64,000 nt of DNA from Polytrichum commune (Eukaryota > Streptophyta > Polytrichopsida > Polytrichales > Polytrichaceae). Of this stretch, positions 57,240 to 64,000 are shown piece after piece (within the stretch, counting starts at the first letter, position 1; each line of letters opens with the position of its first letter). The notes beneath the pieces are model-generated. The model was not told the origin of the DNA, made no database searches, and saw nothing but the letters and a program-made list of their open reading frames with translations. Made by a program: the position numbers and the translations under genes. The stretch is taken from contig OX485808.1 in assembly GCA_950295325.1 (NCBI GenBank), positions 30,464,527-30,528,526 of the forward strand. Reading direction: 5' to 3'.

Positions 57240-59490
57240 TTTGACTTCTTGTAACTATTGTGTCTCAACTTCAATTATAGAACTTGAAAGTATAATCTTC
57301 ATGATTCACAATTGTCAACCAGTGTGAAATAATTATTGATTTGATCGAGCGGTCCAATTTGCATGTGGAGTTGAAAGTGCACACAACATGACCACGTGGC
57401 TTTCTCAATTGCCACAAATGTAAGTGTATCCTTTAGGGCCACCTCATTGTGTCTTATTTAGATGTGCCTATTTCGGTTACTTATTTTATCTAGACACTTG
57501 TATTTGAGTGATATGTGGCTAACTCCAAGAACAAATACCAAAATGACATGTGTTAGACTGGACTACATACTCAAAATATGATAATTATTCTAGGCTCAAT
57601 AGTCAACATCATTTATTTTATTTTATATTATTTGGGGGGGGGGGGTAATGACCAATTTATGAGCACGAGGGTCTTCACTTTGATAATGATTAACATATTC
57701 ATATGAGCTCCAAAAATTATGAGGAAAGTGGACACTACATTTGGTTAGGATGTGCTAACCACATGTTTCTTATCCTAGAGAAATAGGCTAGTCAAAAAAA
57801 GTAACCATTTAAGATCCATCTAGCTTAAAGTGCTCTTGTGAACTTTTACACCCCTTACACACACTACCAGAGCTTGAGTTAAAACATAACATTATTCATA
57901 TGAAAAGACTAGATCTCCCTAATTCAAAAGCAATGACCTTATCATGATGACCTACGACAACATACATAGATAAACCATGTATTTGTTTAGAGTTTCCATG
58001 TTCGTAACATTACTAAGCAGGTAGACGATGGTTTCTTTCCAAAGAAATAGGTTGCGATTTAAAAGCTCTGATAAATTATGGTTGCTTGTCGAAACTCTAT
58101 AATACACAATTTGGGTGCTCTCCACAAATGAAGAATCATGGATTAAAGAAGAATCATGCCCACATGATACATGATCCCACATATTGCAACCAAGAAGCTC
58201 AACAATGTTATGTTTCCTCCATTATAACAAATCTTGATGAGTAGCTTAGCAAATGTTTCCATCCCATAGCAATCCCATCTCATTCCTAGAGATTTCCTAG
58301 CATTGTTTGACCAAAGAATCTTCCATCATTATTTGGGCCCACATCATCACTCATCGTTGTTAAATGATGCTACTATGGAGCCCAAGATTTGGATTTGCAA
58401 ATTTCATCCGAAACTCAAAATATGGAGAGCTTGAAATGGCCATTGGGAGATATCGTTGGGAGGAAGGGAAGTGAAAGAAAGAATGACAAGTGTAAGAATG
58501 TTTGAAAGTCTGTAGATTTGGGGTCCACAAAAAGGATGGCTCAAACTCTTGACATTCTTAAGTGACATTCATGAATACGCATATAATTTTGACCACAAGC
58601 TTGTCAAGAATCAATGAGAGTTTTTCCATAGTCATTATACCTAGCACCGTCTAAGTGGCATTGCAAGCCATGTTGAATGTCAAGTGTGAAGTGGACTTGA
58701 GTGAACAAGTAAGATTGATATATCCAATCAATATCAATTGGGTGATAAACACGCTTGGACGGATGAGGAGCTGCTAAGGGCTCCGTATTTTCTGGTATGG
58801 TGTGAGATTGTGAAGTAAGCCGCTGGAGACTAGTGCGTGTGCTGCCAGGAGCTGGCCTCGTAGTGACCCCGCATACACTAGACAACAGATGGTCAGGGTG
58901 TTTGAAGAGGTGATTGGATGTGTTGAGGGGTACCTGTGAATGCTCAAAGTCCCAGATCTAGAGACTCAAGCGTGTAAATGATAGTTAGATCTCAAGGGGA
59001 AGAGTACTCTGAAAGAGCTGGGGCTCCGATTGGTTGTGATTGAGATTAAAACTTCATTTTTGCTTGTAGTTATCTAGATCTGAGATTTCTATGCAAACAC
59101 GGCGGGAGAGGTAGCAAACACCCAGGACTCAGGCACATTGATACTTCCGATCGTCACATTGTACCAGAATTACAGTTTCAGCAATAGCCAGAGAGTCGCA
59201 CAGAAGGAGCCGAAGGCTCCTTTTCTCTTTCATTTATATCATTAATACATTTATCTTGCTTTTCAAACATAGCATAGATGCATGTCCCCTAGATCTAGAA
59301 CTAAACCCTTGTTACAAGCCCGATCCACTAGTGGGAGAACCATCGACCCAAGATAGTGGAGCGCAAGAAGGGATCGTTGCAGAAAGCGGAAGAGGTTGCA
59401 GAAAGGGTATCGTAGAAGAAATCCAAGGAGATTACAAAAAAGACGACGCCCCACATCGAGACGTACACAGAAGAGGAATAACCCACAGCA
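56068..59490. other. Intergenic DNA, no gene recognised
   Basis: It includes (CAG)5 at about 56757-56774, (AT)n near 56981-56994, (GT)n(GA)n at about 57200-57238 and a G10 tract near 57636. Around 56310-56470 an A-box-like TAGTGGTTAAAGTG and GGTTCCCGG suggest a SINE relic, but spacing is too long for a clear call. A TATATAA near 56502 precedes a pyrimidine-rich stretch. The part after ~58600 becomes GC-richer and may be the 5' end of the element that follows. A hairpin GGAGCCGAAGGCTCC followed by T-rich sequence lies near 59207-59235. Confidence 0.45.
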
Positions 59491-59494
59491 AAAT

Positions 59495-60262
59495 AGGCAG
59501 ATCTCGCACACACTGCAATCAGAGAGTAGAGCAGCATTAGAAAACCTGCGATTACACCGAATTTGGCACCGAGCTCACTGGACAACAAACCCATCACCGA
59601 GACAACGAGTGGAGCTGGAGAAGAAGTGGAGTAATCCCTAGCAATACAGGCAGATCTCATACACATTGTATTCGGGAAGGTGAGCAACACCAAATCACCT
59701 GTGAGTGCACCGCACCAGAGCAAAGAGCGCGGTACCTGAGCACCCACAGCCCCGACCCTGCAGATCAGACAACCTGCGATTACACCGAATCTGGCACCGA
59801 GCTCACTGGGCAACAAACCCATCACTGAAACAGAGGCTACATTCTACATCGAGACAACGAGTGGAGCTGGAGAAGAGGTGGAGTAATCTCTAGCAATACA
59901 GGCAGATCTCATACACATTGTATTCGGGAAGATCAGACAACCTGCGATTACACCGAATCGAGCACCGAGCTCACTGGGCAACAAACCCATCACCGAAACA
60001 GAGGCTACATTCTACACCGAGACAACGAGTGGAGCTGGAGAAGAGGCGGAGTAATCCCTAGCAGTACAGGCAGATCTCATACACATATTCGGGAAGATCA
60101 GACAACCTGCGATTACACCGAATCTGGCACCGAGCTCACTGGGCAACAAACCCATCACCGAAACAGAGGCTACATTCTACACCGAGACAACGAGTGGAGC
60201 TGGAGAAGAGGCGGAGTAATCCCTAGCAGTACATGCAGATCTCATACACATTGTACTCGGGG
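59495..60262 (+). repeat. Tandem 5'-UTR-like monomers upstream of ORF1 (5 units)
   Basis: The anchor AGGCAGATCTCATACACATT recurs at about 59495, 59648, 59900, 60068 and 60233 (spacings ~153, 252, 168, 165). Units share ACCTGCGATTACACCGAAT, CGAGCTCACTGGGCAACAAA and GAGACAACGAGTGGAGCTGG. The array ends ~130 bp before the ATG of the ORF1-like gene. Tandem monomers directly before ORF1 resemble the promoter arrays of some L1-type LINEs; promoter activity is inference. Confidence 0.82.
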
Positions 60263-60392
60263 AAGTGAGCAACACCGAAACACCTGTGAGTGCACCGAAC
60301 CAGAGAAAGGAGAGCGGTACCAGAGCACACACAGCCCCGACCTTGCAGATCCCACAAGCAGAAGCAGACCCCGAAGCCCAAACTTAACTGAG

Positions 60393-62199
60393 ATGGCCGC
60401 GTCAAGAGCCCCTCCCCGAGACAACAACAACATGGAGGGAAGGGACCTGATTCCGAAAACCCTAGCAAAGGTTTTTGGTGACGAGGAAGACATAATGGAG
60501 ATTGACTCGCCTACTCAGAGCCTAAAGAAACTCCTTGCAGAGAAGGCCAAAACAAATGCCCGAGCTGCAGCCAATGGGAAGAGAGCTAGAGACCGGGCCG
60601 GGACATCCTCACCCTCGAATTCCCACAAGGTGATTTCTCCCCGTAATGTAGTTCATGCCACAGAGCCCACATCAGACCCAAAACTCAAATTATGGTTAGG
60701 ATTTGAAGTCATGGAAAAACTTGCAATTGAGCAAGGAATTGATGAGTTATTTAATGATGAAACCATTGCTGATAGAACCACAAGAGGCATCCCCTGTAAG
60801 GAAGCCGAGGAATTAGAGAGTGTAAGCATTTCATACCCAAGAGTGCCACAAACTTTGTACCCAAGTGAGAGAAGTGATGGATTATCGGGTCAACATCTTA
60901 ACCTCACTCAACTCCCATCAGAGATAGAAACTGACCCCATCTCTTGCATGTCCTTAGACTTTTAAATTGCCATTCATTTTCAACTCCCCAACAACCCCCT
61001 ATTTCATAACCATGTCAAAGAGCTTGTTAAAGAGAGGCTAAATGACATGCACATTCCACTAGGTACTAACCTCATCGAACCTATCTCGGTTCTATGCATG
61101 AGTATCAAGAGAGGAGGGGTTAAGGGCGTTTGGGCTGGGATAGTCAAACTCCACCTCCTTCACCCCCAAACCGATGGAGTAGCCTTACTCACGGGTCTTA
61201 GACCCTTCATTCTCCACCTTGAGCCCCACTCAAATGTTGGAAGCCTAGGCAAGGTATGTAAATCATATCACTCCATTGCTAGGAATAACAACCTCTCCAT
61301 CAAAATTTCAAATGACACTCTAGTAGGATTGACATCTCATGCTCTCTTTCTTGATATCCTTGAAAATAGCTTTAGAAGAGGTCATAACTTTGAAATTGTA
61401 GAAGTACAAAAGACCACTGCTAACAACCATGCCTACATTGTTGCTCCTACCCCCCCTACAAGCTAAGAAAATACAAACCCTCCAAATATCCACACACCAC
61501 CAAATTCTTGATGGGCAAGTAACAAAGGGCCCCTCTCTTACTATGGAGCAAAAGGCAAGGAAAGAGGCTCTTACCCTAACTTTCTACAACCTCCCCATTT
61601 TGATGAATATTGAAGACACCTCCCTTGAAATTTGCAAGGTACTAGGAACCAAAAATGTGGTATCCATTTGGTTCCACAAGCAAGATGGCTTGAGACACAA
61701 TGGGAGTGCCAATGTGGAATGCCTCAACCCCTTTGTGTATAGGGAGTTTGTGGGTAAAGAAGCAAAAATTGGGGCCTACCATGTGGAAATTACCCCACAC
61801 CGCCGTAGCCTAGATGGTAATGACAAACCCCCCAAAGAGCCACTAATCAAATTTGGTTTTGAAGATACTAATACGTGTTTGGTAAACACAGTTGAAGCCA
61901 TCCAAAACCAAACACAAGGAGAAGAAAGTACAACAAAGGGGGATGTTCTTACCGTCATGAAAGAGGCCATTGAGGAAGGTAACAAAAAACTCAAACTTGA
62001 ACTCCACAAGGATATGAAGGAGTTAAAAGATGACATAGTAAGAGAAGCACACATCTATGCGGATGAAATAAACGATAAACTCAAAAAACAGATGATGGAC
62101 ATCCAAAGCACCTTGACTTTGGCACTTACGGGAATGCAACAAATTACGGGTGTGGTTAAACCAAACCTTATGCTAAAGGACCAACCAAATGTGGATTGA
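60393..62199 (+). pseudogene. LINE ORF1-like nucleic-acid-binding protein (two lesions)
   Basis: One ancestral frame appears split in three. 60393-60965 encodes a basic/disordered N terminus and ends at TAA 60963-60965. The same frame continues to 61466 with a compact domain (GVWAGIVKLHLLHPQTDG, ALLTGLRPFILHL). A shift into 61429-62199 gives an RRM-like fold (LTLTFYNLP as RNP2, NGSANVECLN near RNP1, then YHVEITPH) at residues ~46-125 of that frame, and a coiled coil at ~175-222 (KLKLELHKDMKELKDDIV). RRM plus coiled coil is the hallmark of L1-type ORF1 RNA chaperones that coat the transposon RNA; a CCHC knuckle is absent. No reverse transcriptase follows, so this copy is ORF1-only. The preceding tandem monomers support it as a LINE 5' half. 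Confidence 0.65.
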
Positions 62200-63518
62200 C
62201 CACAAACCGCCAAGAAATAAAAAAGTATTTATCACAATACTACCATATACATATATACATATATAGACATATACATGAAACATATACTGGAATAACTACA
62301 AAATACCATAACAACAAAGAAGGTATTCCACAACACCCAAAAACCCACATGGAATACAAATACAAAATATGCCTCATATACCCGAATAAATACAATATAC
62401 AACAAAAAACTACATACCCAATACTCAAACCAAAATACAATCCCCACATACAAAACAACAAACATAGAAAGTACTACCATTCAACGTACAATGGTCACAC
62501 AAAGCATACCCTCAACTCAAAATACCTCCCACCTCATTCAAAAAACAATCTCCATACGAAATACGGTAAGTGCCCAAAATGCATACTCCATCCAACGAAC
62601 GGATGTCATCTAAAACGCATATTTCATCCAAAACATAGTTCACACCCAAAACAAGCAACACATCCCAACTCAAAACCACACCTACAAAATAAACTTCACT
62701 CTAAACACAACCCACATCTAAACCCCAAACCCTGTCCCCTCTCAAACCCTAACTCCTATTTCAATCACAAAAGACACCCAAAAAGCAAAATGGCATCGGC
62801 CTACCGGCCTTACCACAATCCTAATGGCCAACATCACTTCATAAATAATTGGAAACCTCACTCAATAACAATTCAAATACCAACAAACCATGCAAAATTA
62901 CACTCCGTACCCAAACAACCAAAAAACATTATACCCACCCTACCCAATATCAAAAACCAAATAAGAAAAAACCAAAGATACTCAACTTATATAAATACTA
63001 CCTCATTACATCAAGTATATCAAGTACGCATCAAAAACCTCGCACAATAACAACGTACATCCCTAAAGACAATAAATTACATCCTAAACATCATTCACAC
63101 CCAAAGTACAAACAATACTCAACAAACAAAATGGCCTTGGCCTACCGGCCTCGCCATAAAACTAACCGCAAACTCCACCTCACTAATTGGAAACCTACCC
63201 CAATAACAAACCAAATATCTAAACACGATGCAAACGCATACCCCTTAACCAAACAACAAGAAAACATAATACCTGCCCTACATCACACCTCCTCTAAAAC
63301 TAACCGCGCACTCATTAAAATACCAAAAATCAAAACAACTAACCTACATAAATACTACCCCTCTACCTCAAGTACAACAAAAGTAAATCAAATATCTATA
63401 AACAAACCAAATTACACTAACCACTCACACAACAACAACCCAAAACATACTCTCCGAACAAAACACACCACACATCCAAACTATACTTCTCATCCAAAAC
63501 ACAAAATACAACGGCCTC
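62200..63518 (+). repeat. A/C-rich repeat tract downstream of ORF1
   Basis: The plus strand is overwhelmingly A and C. Two diverged copies of a ~345-bp unit are recognisable from TGGCCTACCGGCC-type starts (about 62790 and 63130), each followed by AATTGGAAACCT and an ACATAATACC/ACATTATACC box. Shorter CATCCAAAAC motifs recur at 62560-62720. The long frames (62196-63050, 62849-63523) arise from low stop density in A/C-rich DNA and lack domain features. It is probably 3' UTR or a satellite-like tail of the ORF1 element. Confidence 0.55.
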
Positions 63519-64000
63519 TGTGAGGCCAAACCCCCCACCCTTAAGCGTCCGTAGTCCGAGTAGTGGGTTTGGGCTCACATTCCTCCGCGGTATTGGATTT
63601 GGACTTGGATGAGTCCATAGTGCAAGGTTCACCCTTCAAGTGGTCTTGGATTTAACTAGCTCCTTCATAAACCCAGCTCCTTCATAAACCCAGCTTCTTA
63701 GCTTCTAACTAAACAAACCCAGCTCCTTCATAAACCCAGCTCCTTCATGAACCCAGCTCCTTAGCTTCTAACTAAACAAACCCAGCTCCTTCATAAACCC
63801 AGCTCCTTCATGAACCCACAACTTTGTAGTTGTAATCCCCAACTACCTCACTAATTATTCAAGCCCTTAACTAATCTTCCTACCTAATTTCCCTAATTCT
63901 ACTAACAACCCCTTTCTAATCACACAATTCTTCTCTAATCCTAAAATCCTAAAATCCTAGAGAGGAGAGGGGGAGAGAGAATTTCCTAACTTCACTAAGA
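63519..64000 (-). mobile_element. LTR 4, minus strand, 3' end only (runs off the window)
   Basis: Read on the minus strand, the LTR ends ..GGACTACGGACGCTTAAGGGTGGGGG.., GGCCTCACA at 63519, matching the conserved ends of LTR 1 and LTR 3. Only its 3' part is inside the window. The flank at 63514-63518 is GCCTC; the matching duplication should lie beyond 64000. It contains a minisatellite at 63657-63820. Confidence 0.65.
63657..63820 (+). repeat. Minisatellite, 17-bp unit CCCAGCTCCTTCATAAA in a higher-order array
   Basis: CCCAGCTCCTTCATAAA/CCCAGCTCCTTCATGAA alternates with the spacer CTTAGCTTCTAACTAAACAAA. The composite unit is repeated about two and a half times with almost no divergence, so it is recent. 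Confidence 0.9.

Noticed and set aside
62196-63523. Long His/Lys/Pro-rich open frames
   Set aside because: A/C-rich DNA has few stop codons; no hydrophobic core or motif is visible, and two different frames are open over the same tandem repeats.

Overview
This window is eukaryotic nuclear DNA, almost certainly from a green plant. It is AT-rich, has no operons or dense coding, and consists of stacked, decayed and nested transposable elements. The only recognisable host-type gene is a fragment of an Arf-like 2 (TITAN5-type) GTPase whose sequence is plainly plant-like (motifs MDKSRHWKIVGCSA and SRIYMLE). A piggyBac element and a LINE that appears to carry two endonucleases are unusual for flowering plants. 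I therefore lean towards a streptophyte alga or another non-seed lineage, but I cannot prove it from the sequence.

Layout. 0-10 kb: AT-rich sequence with a LINE ORF2 tail remnant (269-570) and a 1.27-kb foldback element (4477-5745). 10-23.3 kb: a GC-richer cluster holding a small inverted-repeat element (10136-10510), a second, larger foldback (11243-12805, 11-bp target duplication), a Mutator-type Pack-MULE (12907-17262, 9-bp target duplication) carrying four ARL2 exons with introns, and a complete piggyBac element (17714-23268) bounded by TTAA. 23.3-31.4 kb: degenerate sequence plus a solo LTR (26712-28517). 31.4-39.3 kb: three pieces of one LINE family and a second solo LTR (33812-35608). 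43-49.4 kb: a third LTR of the same family, on the minus strand, split by a 4.85-kb copy of that LINE. 52.4-56.1 kb: a pogo-type transposase and two nested TA-flanked MITEs. 59.5-64 kb: tandem 5' monomers, a LINE-like ORF1, an A/C-rich repeat tract and the end of a fourth LTR.

Main biology. (1) The Pack-MULE has captured exons 2-5 of ARL2 with intact splice sites, lacks exon 1, and has lost the G3 aspartate. (2) Pooling the LINE copies gives an apparent architecture of 2A-like leader, APE-type endonuclease, reverse transcriptase, an unassigned methyltransferase-like domain, RNase H, a CCHC finger and a restriction-like (PD-D/E-XK) nuclease, as in dual-endonuclease (Dualen/RandI-type) LINEs. 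(3) Three LTRs have target duplications (two perfect, one with a single mismatch), and they show the order of nested insertions. I found no intact host gene, rRNA, CRISPR array or convincing tRNA. Every coding element seen is broken at least once, by a frameshift, stop or truncation.
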